34,528 nt of DNA from a virus, in IMG/VR virus record IMGVR_UViG_3300017971_000565, positions 1 to 34,528 of that record; one strand, given 5' to 3'. The position numbers were made by a program, and so were the translations under genes. The notes beneath the pieces are model-generated. The model saw nothing but the letters and a program-made list of their open reading frames with translations. It made no database searches and was not told the DNA's origin. Below, piece after piece: positions 14,465 to 22,140 of this stretch; positions within the stretch are counted from its first letter, which is position 1; every line of letters starts with the position of its first letter.

Positions 14465-14905
14465 TTAATTTCCGGAATTTGATCCGCCGTTTTTAGCTTT
14501 CAAATATTTGAACACGGAAGAAAACGCAACCACCACAAGAACCACAAGATCTTCCGCAAGATCTTCCGCCGCCGCTTTTGTTTCATCCGTGAATTCAATG
14601 TGATCCATTGCGGTTTGTTTAAGTTCACCAAGTTCTTCCAACGTGATTTCATCATTCAATTCCTGCATCACTTCATTGATTCCCATTATCGCATTGAATG
14701 CCTTAACACCAAGATCCGGATCCAAAAACGATTCTTTGTTTACCGCTTTTGATATCCCGGTGCAAACGAAAATCACAACATCTTTTGTTTGATCAATCCC
14801 AAAAAGATTTAATGATGGTGCATCCACACCGTGAACTTCCACCGGTTCAAATCCTTTTGATTTTAATTTTTCCACCAAAGATGTTAAATCATTTTCATTT
14901 CCCAT
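14465..14905 (-). CDS. Hypothetical protein with C-terminal hydrophobic segment
   Basis: The 146-aa product has an acidic, helical middle (GINEVMQELNDEITLEELGE) and a hydrophobic C-terminal stretch (LVVLVVVAFSSVFKYLK) close to its end, resembling a tail-anchored membrane protein. The gene lies just upstream of the holin candidate. It may belong to the lysis group or be an antiholin-like regulator; nothing in the sequence settles this. Confidence 0.5.
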   Translation of the reverse strand: MGNENDLTSLVEKLKSKGFEPVEVHGVDAPSLNLFGIDQTKDVVIFVCTGISKAVNKESFLDPDLGVKAFNAIMGINEVMQELNDEITLEELGELKQTAMDHIEFTDETKAAAEDLAEDLVVLVVVAFSSVFKYLKAKNGGSNSGN

Positions 14906-14967
14906 TGCATCACCTTTTTATTTTGTTTATAAATGATTGTTTATTTGATCCATCAAGATCAAAAACC

Positions 14968-15216
14968 TTATTCGTTCAACAAACTTTCGATCACAATATT
15001 AAATTGCTTTTTAATATCTTCATTTGTTTTATACATCAAATCAACCGTTTTTTCAATTGATACAACCTTTGCTTTCAAATCAACATATGATATGTAATTC
15101 CCGCCCAATGCCAACACCGCCGAATAAACAACAAACAAAACCCATTTTATCCAACCATAATTTTTGTTTATTTCCTTGATCCAATTCACTTTTTCTTTTG
15201 TCCCGCCGTTGTTCAT
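14968..15216 (-). CDS. Small single-pass membrane protein with coiled coil
   Basis: The 82-aa product has a basic N terminus, one membrane segment (WVLFVVYSAVLALGGNYI, about 25-42) and a helical C-terminal part (VVSIEKTVDLMYKTNEDI). This layout resembles inner-membrane spanins and XhlA-like proteins. Its start overlaps the stop of a short lipoprotein-like gene (ATGA), suggesting they work together. Spanin assignment is inference from layout. Confidence 0.55.
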   Translation of the reverse strand: MNNGGTKEKVNWIKEINKNYGWIKWVLFVVYSAVLALGGNYISYVDLKAKVVSIEKTVDLMYKTNEDIKKQFNIVIESLLNE

Positions 15217-15392
15217 TTTTTTCTTTTTGTTGAATCAATTTTCAAAATTGTTTTTAAAGAATCCAATTGTTTGATCATTTCCTTTTGTTGCACATAAATC
15301 AAATTTAATTTTGTTTCGGTTGAATCCTTTGTTCTTAATGAATCCGGATTATCGCATATCAAAAAAAATAATATGATCACCAACCATTTCAT
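15213..15392 (-). CDS. 59-aa lipoprotein-like peptide, possible outer spanin
   Basis: A short gene in what would otherwise be a 170-base gap. ATG at 15392 overlaps the stop of the gene before it (ATGA), and its TGA overlaps the ATG of the gene after it (ATGA). The peptide starts MKWLVIILFFLICDNPDS, a short hydrophobic leader ending at a cysteine, followed by a hydrophilic helix (VQQKEMIKQLDSLKTIL). The residue before the cysteine is Ile, not the usual Gly/Ala/Ser, so lipidation is uncertain. A small leader-cysteine protein coupled to a membrane coiled-coil protein is how spanin pairs look. Confidence 0.6.
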   Translation of the reverse strand: MKWLVIILFFLICDNPDSLRTKDSTETKLNLIYVQQKEMIKQLDSLKTILKIDSTKRKK

Positions 15393-15739
15393 TTTAATCG
15401 TTTTATCATATCTTCAATTTGATTTAATTCACGCAACGATTGTTTGTGCAATTCAAGATGTTGCTTTTCATAATTATCAAATTCGGTTCTTGTTAAAAAC
15501 AATTGAATTTTATCTTTCAACGGCATATGCACGTTTTCATTTTGCCGGTGTTCACTCAATGTTAATTCAATACTATCAATTTTTTGCGCATACCTTCCGG
15601 CATAAATTAAATTTCCGCCAACCGTCCCCAATGCGCCGAAAACAACCGCAATGATTGCAATTGTAATATAAATTTTTTTCAATGTTACCGCATCCACATT
15701 CACCGCCGCATTTTTTTTATTTGATAAATCCTGTTTCAT
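15389..15739 (-). CDS. Single-pass membrane protein with long coiled coil
   Basis: From the ATG at 15739 (MKQDLSNKKN) the product is 116 aa; the frame is open to an ATG at 15775. It has one membrane segment (IYITIAIIAVVFGALG) followed by a helical region with SIELTLSEHRQNENVHM and a C-terminal coiled coil (NYEKQHLELHKQSLREL). The architecture is that of an inner-membrane spanin or phage envelope factor. It is coupled by ATGA to the 59-aa gene. Confidence 0.55.
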   Translation of the reverse strand: MKQDLSNKKNAAVNVDAVTLKKIYITIAIIAVVFGALGTVGGNLIYAGRYAQKIDSIELTLSEHRQNENVHMPLKDKIQLFLTRTEFDNYEKQHLELHKQSLRELNQIEDMIKRLK

Positions 15740-16199
15740 AAAAATAATTGAATGATAAATTCCATCCCAATGCATAAATGATATTTAAAATCAAGAATGA
15801 AACCACATAATGCCACAACTTTTGTTTAAATAATTGTTTCCGATAAAACCACCGGAATATAAAAATCAAAATTATTATTTCCACCATCACCGCTTTTATC
15901 ATATGCCAACCATCAAACCACAACGGATGATTAAACGGAACCACCCGGATGTTCATCCAAAACCGGCGGATCCTGTTTCCATCTTCATCATACAACAATT
16001 CACCGGTGATTGGATCCGTTTCCCATTTCTTTTTCCAATCTTCTTTCCAATAATCTTTTCCGGGAAAATTCCATTCGGCAAAAATTGATTGATCATAATG
16101 GTGCCGCAATGTATCCATCCCGGCATTTAACATTCCCGCAATGGCAATTCCAAAAAATGTTGCAAGAACAAAAACAATATCACGTTTTTCAATCTTCAA
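15717..16199 (-). CDS. Polytopic membrane protein, unknown function
   Basis: The product of about 160 aa has an N-terminal membrane segment (IVFVLATFFGIAIAGML). A charged, tryptophan-rich domain of about 50 residues follows (KDYWKEDWKKKWETDP), with two more membrane segments (IKAVMVEIIILIFIFRW and WHYVVSFLILNIIYALGW). No ATG is available near the start; the frame extends to a TTG at 16211 and another TTG at 16199 fits better. The family is not recognised. Confidence 0.55.
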   Translation of the reverse strand: MKIEKRDIVFVLATFFGIAIAGMLNAGMDTLRHHYDQSIFAEWNFPGKDYWKEDWKKKWETDPITGELLYDEDGNRIRRFWMNIRVVPFNHPLWFDGWHMIKAVMVEIIILIFIFRWFYRKQLFKQKLWHYVVSFLILNIIYALGWNLSFNYFYETGFIK

Positions 16200-16290
16200 G
16201 ATCCACACCAAAGCAAGTTAAATAAAATTTAATTATTTTAATTAAAAGTAATATCACGAACACCACGACAACCGAAATTAAAACATCCAA
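16189..16290 (-). CDS. Possible 33-aa membrane peptide
   Basis: A TTG-started frame overlaps the end of the 41-aa gene and the start of the next. It encodes a single strongly hydrophobic stretch (LISVVVVFVILLLIKIIKF) and ends in VDLED. Tight overlap and uniform hydrophobicity suggest a real holin-sized peptide, but the start codon is weak and there is no ribosome binding site. Confidence 0.3.
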   Translation of the reverse strand: MDVLISVVVVFVILLLIKIIKFYLTCFGVDLED

Positions 16291-16403
16291 TCGAACGCAC
16301 CAATTTTCAATAAAAAAACAAACAACACCAACATCAACACAACAAATGTGATGTTTTCAAATTTTCTTTCAAGATTTTTTATTTGGTTCCAACGTTTAAA
16401 CAT
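16278..16403 (-). CDS. 41-aa single-pass membrane peptide
   Basis: ATG at 16403 lies one base past the stop of the LamG protein gene. The peptide starts MFKRWNQIKNLERKFEN (basic, amphipathic) and continues with a membrane segment (ITFVVLMLVLFVFLLKIG). Short genes of this kind in phage late operons are often holins or lysis regulators. It is too short for standard gene-length cutoffs. Confidence 0.55.
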   Translation of the reverse strand: MFKRWNQIKNLERKFENITFVVLMLVLFVFLLKIGAFDWMF

Positions 16404-16404
16404 T

Positions 16405-18447
16405 TTAATCACTATATTTTTTTAATTTCACTTGATCATTTTCTTGATCCATATTAACTCCAGTTAAATCATTATTACCTTGTTCATCTTGTAGGAATAC
16501 GGTGTTATCTTTTCCTGCAAATTTCCACCAACTGATTATAGTGCCGTCTGAATAAGAATCTGAAAATGGCTTCCCTTTTATTCCATTGTTATAATTAGCA
16601 AGTATCTCTGCGGCTGTTAAAGCGTAACCTCTTACTATTTGTGTTTCGCCTATGTAGCCCTCGAAGAAAGTTCCACCGTTTAATCCATTTAATTCTACTT
16701 TGGATATAGCAAACAGACTTCTTGCATAGGTTGATATATCTCTCCCAACCTTTGCCACCCCATCAACATATAAACTACAAGTCCCAGCGACGGCATCTCG
16801 AACCAATGAAACCAAGTGCCAACTTCCCGAAGTTAGGGCAGTAGTATTGGAGAAGCCACCCAAACGAAATCTTATTAAATCAGTAGCCCTTAGTTCAAGC
16901 GCAAAATTCCCAGACGCATCAAAGGTTGCCAACCATTTATTCCCTGTTGTTGTTACGTTTACCCATTGGTTCCAACTCCAATCGTATGCTTCGGAAATAT
17001 CTACCTCGTCTATGTATATTGTGTCTGGTTGAGATGAGTAGAGTTTGATGTCTGGTGTAGGGTTTCCCGTAGTATCCCATTCAAAGTTTTTAACCAATAC
17101 TTCTCCACCGCTTGTCGGGTCAACATCTGAGAAAGTCCAAGAGCTATCTCCTATTGCAAGTGTTAGGTCGGGGGGTGTTACAGCAAAAACATCTACATCA
17201 TCAATTACAAAATTTGTAGCTTCGCCATTTAGGGTGCTGAATTGGAAATAAGTATTAGATGTGTTGGCAGTCATAGTGAAATATACATCATTATATCCAT
17301 CAACTGCATCTTCTTCGTTTGCCTTATTACCGCTTACCCCCGTAGTGCCATCAGTCATCCTCAAAAAAGGTAACTCGCCTGAATTAAGAGTTAATGTAAA
17401 TTGCACTCTATATATATCTCCTATGCTTGAAGCCCCTATATTGTTAGTGTGTCCGCCACCCCAATCGGCTGAGTTTATTACTGAACTTGCACTATCCCCG
17501 CTTGTTGTAAATGTTTCATAATCAAAAGTCCCACCATTAGCCAAACTTGTCGCCAAATCAGAACCATTCACCCCAACGCTCTGCGCTTCCATTTGGAATG
17601 TGTATTTGTTACCGTGTTCTAATGCTGTGAAGTCTGCGGCTGGAAGGTAAGCGTAGTTAGAATCTGCATCGCCTGAGTATTGGTAAAGGATTACGTTATC
17701 AATATAGAATTTATCCCCAACAGTTACGGTGACGCCACCGACATCAGTGCATAAATAAAATCTAAGTTGACCATCCTCAGTAGCGGTAAAGGTGGTATTA
17801 ACAGTTGTCCAAGCATCTTGTACTATTTGTACACTCGTAAATGCTGTTGTATTATTTGTTGCCTTTATCCCCTCCCCCAAAGTATTAGCCGAAGGGAGGT
17901 AGTAAACAAACCACAATTTATAAGTAATCCCTTCTTGTATAATTATGTTGTTGTTAAACGCAACAAAGGGAGAAGATGCAACCGTGACAGAATCTAACAA
18001 AGCTCCACCATTTGGGGGAGATACACCATTCCAATCTGAATCATAATGATAAGAACTAGAATTGGTAGAAGTCCAGTCCGTAATACCAGCAGTAAACTCC
18101 TCATCAATTACCGGTGTTTCCGTAGTATCACTAACAATCATCCCTGAGTACGTTCCTGTAAGTGCTGTAGAGCTACTATCGAATGAGTGGTTGCCTGTGG
18201 CTGTCCATTTAATATAAGAGTCTCCATCACTCTCAAAATCATTGTTTGGTGTTAAAACTCTATTAGTATCATTAAGATCAAGATCATTTGGTGAATGGTT
18301 CACAAAATATTCCGTTGCACCATCATAATCACCGGCATAAACATTTCCAAGAATATCACCGCCAACATATAAAACCGGATTTTGTGCAACCGCAATTGAA
18401 AAAAATAAAACTGAAAAGATTAAAATATTTTTTATTGTGCGAATCAT
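16405..18447 (-). CDS. Exported LamG/carbohydrate-binding protein, candidate host-binding protein
   Basis: The 680-aa product has a Sec leader ending FSIAVAQN. After a phage-like N-terminal segment (GGDILGNVYAGDYDGA) come two or three carbohydrate-binding-like beta-sandwich domains (ESDGDSYIKWTATGNHSF; YYLPSANTLGEGI to KFYIDNVILYQ; GNKYTFQM to NFVIDDVDVFA). A LamG/concanavalin-like domain follows at about 500-640 (GSWHLVSLVRDAV, CSLYVDGVAKVGRD, YIGETQIVRGYALTAAEI). LamG domains bind glycans or proteins. Codons and word use of the inner 1.8 kb differ sharply from the phage, while both ends look native, so the adhesin core was probably acquired. Fibre, surface protein and secreted factor are all possible. 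Confidence 0.72.
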   Translation of the reverse strand: MIRTIKNILIFSVLFFSIAVAQNPVLYVGGDILGNVYAGDYDGATEYFVNHSPNDLDLNDTNRVLTPNNDFESDGDSYIKWTATGNHSFDSSSTALTGTYSGMIVSDTTETPVIDEEFTAGITDWTSTNSSSYHYDSDWNGVSPPNGGALLDSVTVASSPFVAFNNNIIIQEGITYKLWFVYYLPSANTLGEGIKATNNTTAFTSVQIVQDAWTTVNTTFTATEDGQLRFYLCTDVGGVTVTVGDKFYIDNVILYQYSGDADSNYAYLPAADFTALEHGNKYTFQMEAQSVGVNGSDLATSLANGGTFDYETFTTSGDSASSVINSADWGGGHTNNIGASSIGDIYRVQFTLTLNSGELPFLRMTDGTTGVSGNKANEEDAVDGYNDVYFTMTANTSNTYFQFSTLNGEATNFVIDDVDVFAVTPPDLTLAIGDSSWTFSDVDPTSGGEVLVKNFEWDTTGNPTPDIKLYSSQPDTIYIDEVDISEAYDWSWNQWVNVTTTGNKWLATFDASGNFALELRATDLIRFRLGGFSNTTALTSGSWHLVSLVRDAVAGTCSLYVDGVAKVGRDISTYARSLFAISKVELNGLNGGTFFEGYIGETQIVRGYALTAAEILANYNNGIKGKPFSDSYSDGTIISWWKFAGKDNTVFLQDEQGNNDLTGVNMDQENDQVKLKKYSD

Positions 18448-18462
18448 AATTTTTTCTTTGTT

Positions 18463-18849
18463 TTAATTATATGTTCCGTATCCAATCCGGAACACGTTGT
18501 TCCCGGTTTGTGCCGTGTTTGTATCAATGATAATAAACTTTTTTAATGCGTGAACAATATACGGCGGCAAACTTACTTCCACACCGGGAACAAATTCAAC
18601 TTCATAAATGGATCCATCATAATATATTGGATAAAATGTTGAATCCGGATCAATTGCGGAATATAAATGTGCGGTTGATCCTTCCATCCCGGCACCGGCA
18701 ATGAATGAAACCATCCGTTCAATTCTTGACGTGGATGATGTTGCCGTGTCCCCATCCGCAATTTCAAGATAAATATATTCATCCGCAACTTGTGAAAACG
18801 TTGCAACGGATAATAAAAGAAAACAAATCAAGAAAAATATTTTTTTCAT
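18463..18849 (-). CDS. Exported small beta-rich protein in the virion operon
   Basis: The 128-aa product has a strong signal peptide (KIFFLICFLLLSVATFSQ) and a mature domain of about 108 residues resembling phage beta-sandwich decoration proteins (STFYPIYYDGSIYEVEF, EVSLPPYIVHALKKFIII). Export is odd for a virion component, since heads and tails assemble in the cytoplasm. It sits next to the exported LamG protein and the tail terminator candidate. It may act at the cell surface instead of in the virion. Not recognised by motif. Confidence 0.6.
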   Translation of the reverse strand: MKKIFFLICFLLLSVATFSQVADEYIYLEIADGDTATSSTSRIERMVSFIAGAGMEGSTAHLYSAIDPDSTFYPIYYDGSIYEVEFVPGVEVSLPPYIVHALKKFIIIDTNTAQTGNNVFRIGYGTYN

Positions 18850-18870
18850 TTTTACACCTTTTTTATTTTA

Positions 18871-19356
18871 TTAAAATTCTTCTATCATAAAAAACGGATC
18901 ATCCGCAAACGTTACACGCAACACGCATATCAAACCGGCAACGATCCGGTTTTCTTCTTTTACCTGAATTTCCAAACGTGGAATTTCAAACACGGTATCT
19001 TTATATTTTATAAGTGATGCGATTGATAATTTCCCGATACAATGAACAAGATCCATCCGGATTTTTCTAATTTCCGCAATGGATGAATCCCCTTTTGCCT
19101 GAAATGCCTTAATTGAAAAAATATATGCGAACTTGTGATGATCCATTGGTTCATCTTCCGGGATCTTTTCAATCACCGGATCTTCAAGAATGAATTCATC
19201 ATTGTTTTCTTGCGGCACCGGATGAACTTCCCACGTTTCAATAAAATTCCCAATGTTGGTTAAATAGTTCTTGCCGGTTGCCCATTCGTTTGTTGTTTTG
19301 ATGGTTCCCAATGCCGCCAAAAGATCCGTTTTTATTTGATCTAATTTGAATGCCAT
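18871..19356 (-). CDS. Tail terminator / tail completion candidate (gpU-like position)
   Basis: The 161-aa product has an N-terminal helix (FKLDQIKTDLLAALGTI), central strands around HHKFAYIFSIKAFQAKG, a helix (SSIAEIRKIRMDLVHCIG) and a closing strand (VAGLICVLRVTFADDP). The order helix, strands, helix, strand and the place two genes after the FII-like joiner match gpU-type terminators that cap the tail. Sequence identity to known families is not claimed. The gpZ gene, which would normally lie between FII and U, is absent here. Confidence 0.5.
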   Translation of the reverse strand: MAFKLDQIKTDLLAALGTIKTTNEWATGKNYLTNIGNFIETWEVHPVPQENNDEFILEDPVIEKIPEDEPMDHHKFAYIFSIKAFQAKGDSSIAEIRKIRMDLVHCIGKLSIASLIKYKDTVFEIPRLEIQVKEENRIVAGLICVLRVTFADDPFFMIEEF

Positions 19357-19358
19357 AA

Positions 19359-19661
19359 TTATGAATCATAAGATAAAACAAACCTTGTGATTGGTTCACT
19401 TAGTTTTTGAATATCAAAAATTTTATATTCCCTAAATCCCGAAACATTTATTTTATCACCAACTTTTTCATCACCCGGAAGATCATCATTCCCCATTTCA
19501 AAAAACGGTTTTGATGATTCGATTTCAATTTCCAAAATTTCCGCCGCTTCAAATTCATCCACGAACATCCCATTAACAACGTGATCACCCGAATCCGTTT
19601 TTAATGTTGCGGATGTGGTGATCACGTTTGAATCAAATAAATGTGAAAAATCCAATGCCAT
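19359..19661 (-). CDS. Head-tail joining protein, gpFII-like
   Basis: The 100-aa product starts LDFSHLFDSN and continues VNGMFVDEFEAA, EIESSKPFFEMGNDDLPG, GDKINVSGFREYKIFDI and RFVLSYDS. This matches the lambda gpFII layout (xFDxLFD start, GxFDDP-like turn, DLPxxxxGDxLxIxGxxYxV). Size is close to the family's 110-120. FII sits at the head-tail interface. It lies in the standard place after the major capsid gene. Confidence 0.68.
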   Translation of the reverse strand: MALDFSHLFDSNVITTSATLKTDSGDHVVNGMFVDEFEAAEILEIEIESSKPFFEMGNDDLPGDEKVGDKINVSGFREYKIFDIQKLSEPITRFVLSYDS

Positions 19662-19847
19662 TTATTTTTTTGTTTCCTTTGGTTCATCAACACGAACGGC
19701 ACGGTTTGATGCAAGTAATTGCACCTTATCATTTCCTTTTATGGAAACGGTTTCACCTGCTTTCATTGCTTTTCCGGCAACGAACACATCCGCCGTCAAT
19801 TTCAGTTTTTCAACCTTGTTGAATTCTTCACTTGTTTGTCTTTTCAT
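19662..19847 (-). CDS. Small protein between capsid and joining genes
   Basis: From the ATG at 19847 (MKRQTSEEFNK, preceded by AGGTGA) the product is 61 aa; an in-frame ATG at 19901, preceded by GGGAAGAAAG, would give 79. It is a basic, strand-rich domain (LKLTADVFVAGKAMKAGE, KVQLLASNRAVRVDE) with a charged C-terminal tail. Position suits an FI-like or head-completion accessory role, but the sequence resembles small strand-rich capsid-adjacent proteins more than FI. Not recognised. Confidence 0.55.
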   Translation of the reverse strand: MKRQTSEEFNKVEKLKLTADVFVAGKAMKAGETVSIKGNDKVQLLASNRAVRVDEPKETKK

Positions 19848-19930
19848 TATTTCACCTGTTGTTTTTATTGTGGAATTAAAAATTCTTCCCGTTGATTTCA
19901 TTCTTCTTTCTTTCTTCCCTTTTAAAGATT

Positions 19931-19961
19931 GGTGGAACCGGCACCGAAACACGATTCCACC
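19931..19961 (-). terminator. Hairpin downstream of the capsid gene, possible weak terminator
   Basis: GGTGGAA (19931-19937) and TTCCACC (19955-19961) form a seven-pair stem with a 17-base GC-containing loop, located 37-67 bases past the capsid stop. No strong T-run follows on the minus strand (AATCTTT), so it would stop transcription only partly or stabilise the capsid mRNA end. Such structures often raise capsid yield over downstream genes. Confidence 0.35.
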
Positions 19962-19997
19962 GCACCGGGTAGGGAAGGAATTATGAAAAATAATTAT

Positions 19998-22139
19998 TTA
20001 TGGTGCAACGTCTGTTGCAATGTTGAATGCCGCCGGATTAAGAACAAACACATCAACAAATTGCAACGCACGAACTAACACATCACCCGCTTTAAATGCA
20101 TCATCATCATATTCATTTGCTCGGATTTGCAGCATATCCCAATACATTCCAAGAATTTGATTCCAAACACCAAACATCAAATCACCTGCCGTGAACATAT
20201 TTGAAACGTTTGAATAATCATATCCGATCATTTCATTTTCATCATTGCATAAAAATCTTCCGGAACCGGCATCAATTTTAATATCTTTTAATTCGGAACG
20301 AACCGCCGGTTTGGATAACCATTTCATTGTTCCAAGATCCGCCGCATTTGCGGTTTCAATACTCGCTTCCATTGACAACGCTTTTTTGCGATTGAATCCG
20401 GCACCGGATGTTGCACCAACGCCCGTCCAATTCTTTAAACCTTTCGGTTGCCCGGATCCGGTTCCATAACCGATTGCCGCATCAAATCCACGTCCGCACA
20501 CACCCGCCAATCTTCTTTCAATGTATGCTTCCACCGCAAGTGATGTTTGGTTTAAAAATTCATATGAATATTTTGCCAACGCACCACCTTTGTTTGGAAC
20601 CACACGTTCTTCACCGAATGTTATATTTGATTGTGTGATCCCGGATCCTTCCGCCGCCCAATAATATGTAAAATCATCAAGTTCACGAACCATTGGGATA
20701 TCACCTTTCAACCCGGTGATCACCTGAACACCCGCACTTTTGAACACCATTGCATTCACAAGATAATCAATAAAAGATTGTGCAATGTATTGATCTTGAA
20801 CCGTGTATCCGCCGGATGCATCCGTGCCAACAACAAGATCACGCACCGAACGTTTCCCGGTTAATAAATCAAGTTCATTTGGAACCAATTTTCGCAAATT
20901 CAAAACACGGCGGCGATTCATTATTTCTTCCGGGATCAATACGGAATTCTTTGAATCCATATCCATATCCGCACCAAGTTTTTTTCTCAATGTTTTATCC
21001 GCTTCAAGTTCAACGCCAACATCACCATCCTTTAAAACGCCCAACGAATACAATATTACCTTCCGGATGGAATAATCACGAATTTCTTTTTCATCCATAC
21101 CAACTTTCAGATCCGGAATTTCGGTTGGTTTCTTCAAATGTTTTTCATTTACTTCATTAAAAAAATCCAATGCCGTTTTCGATTTATCCGCCAAAAATTC
21201 ATTTCTTAATTCTGATAAATCCACCGTTGTTTGTCCTTGCAAACGTTCACACGCTTTTGAAATTCCATCCCTTCTTTGAAGTTCTTTTGAAACAAGTTCA
21301 TTCACTTCTTTTTCGTTTTCTTTCGGTTCCATTTCTTTTTTCCTTTCGTTTGATTGTTGTTTGTTTATTGTTACAAATAATTTTGGTTTTTCTTTTTCAT
21401 TATCCACCACCGCATCAAAATCAATTTGATTTCCATCTTGATCTTTCACATCAAGAACAAAAAACTTATCATCACTTTTTTCTTTTGCGGTTTGTGATTT
21501 TAATTTTGCAAGTTTATCCGCACCAACCGGTGTTAAACTATTTTCAAACAATTGCCATTTTTTCCGGATCACAAGATCAAATCCATCACCATAATCATTT
21601 TTTATTTCCTGCCCGTTCACGATTCCGGTTTCGTTCGGTGGGATCCGCACGGTTTCATTATCAAATGTGCGATATCCAATTGATGTATCCGTTAAATGTT
21701 TTTCACGAATCAACCGAATTATTTTTTCTTCCCCACTATCAATAAATAATTTTCCTTTTAAAACATCACCGGTGTAATCTTTACTTAAACGAACATTCTT
21801 TTCCAAATGAATTTCCCGTGTGGATCCGATCACATCCGAAATTGTAAACCGGGAATGATTGTTCAATGAAACCACCTGTTTGGATTCCGGGATCATTGCG
21901 CCTTCCATTAAAAGAACTTCACGCACCGGTTCCCATTTCACCCAATCCCACACAAGAACCGGCAATTCGGTTGCCACTATATTATCAACCGATAGATCCT
22001 TTTCATTGAATGATTCGTTTACAACCGGAACGGCACGTGAAAAACAATTATCAAATTTGTGAACATCAAATTTTGGATCTTCATTTTCCCGCAACATTAA
22101 ATCACTCAATGGTATTAAAATTGATTTATCATTTTTCAT
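19998..22139 (-). CDS. Prohead protease-major capsid protein fusion (HK97-like)
   Basis: The 713-aa product joins two head proteins that are usually separate. Residues 1-240 are a prohead protease: the catalytic histidine is in LNNHSRFTISDV (H95), the serine in LTDTSIGYR (S153), and NSLTPVGAD follows. Residues 270-713 are an HK97-type major capsid protein with a helical delta/scaffold part (270-380) and the capsid fold (GYTVQDQYIAQSFID, YYWAAEGSGITQSN, GYGTGSGQPKGLKNW, GDLMFGVWNQILGMYWD). An internal ATG at 21332 (M270, MEPKENEKEV) sits behind an AAAGGAAA site and could yield a separate 444-aa capsid subunit. Confidence 0.9.
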   Translation of the reverse strand: MKNDKSILIPLSDLMLRENEDPKFDVHKFDNCFSRAVPVVNESFNEKDLSVDNIVATELPVLVWDWVKWEPVREVLLMEGAMIPESKQVVSLNNHSRFTISDVIGSTREIHLEKNVRLSKDYTGDVLKGKLFIDSGEEKIIRLIREKHLTDTSIGYRTFDNETVRIPPNETGIVNGQEIKNDYGDGFDLVIRKKWQLFENSLTPVGADKLAKLKSQTAKEKSDDKFFVLDVKDQDGNQIDFDAVVDNEKEKPKLFVTINKQQSNERKKEMEPKENEKEVNELVSKELQRRDGISKACERLQGQTTVDLSELRNEFLADKSKTALDFFNEVNEKHLKKPTEIPDLKVGMDEKEIRDYSIRKVILYSLGVLKDGDVGVELEADKTLRKKLGADMDMDSKNSVLIPEEIMNRRRVLNLRKLVPNELDLLTGKRSVRDLVVGTDASGGYTVQDQYIAQSFIDYLVNAMVFKSAGVQVITGLKGDIPMVRELDDFTYYWAAEGSGITQSNITFGEERVVPNKGGALAKYSYEFLNQTSLAVEAYIERRLAGVCGRGFDAAIGYGTGSGQPKGLKNWTGVGATSGAGFNRKKALSMEASIETANAADLGTMKWLSKPAVRSELKDIKIDAGSGRFLCNDENEMIGYDYSNVSNMFTAGDLMFGVWNQILGMYWDMLQIRANEYDDDAFKAGDVLVRALQFVDVFVLNPAAFNIATDVAP

Positions 22140-22140
22140 T

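Noticed and set aside
21170-21745. Plus-strand open frame of 191 codons opposite the protease-capsid gene
   Set aside because: Composition (runs of Phe, Leu, His, Pro) is that of a reverse frame of a lysine/glutamate-rich protein; the opposite strand encodes a clearly conserved gene.
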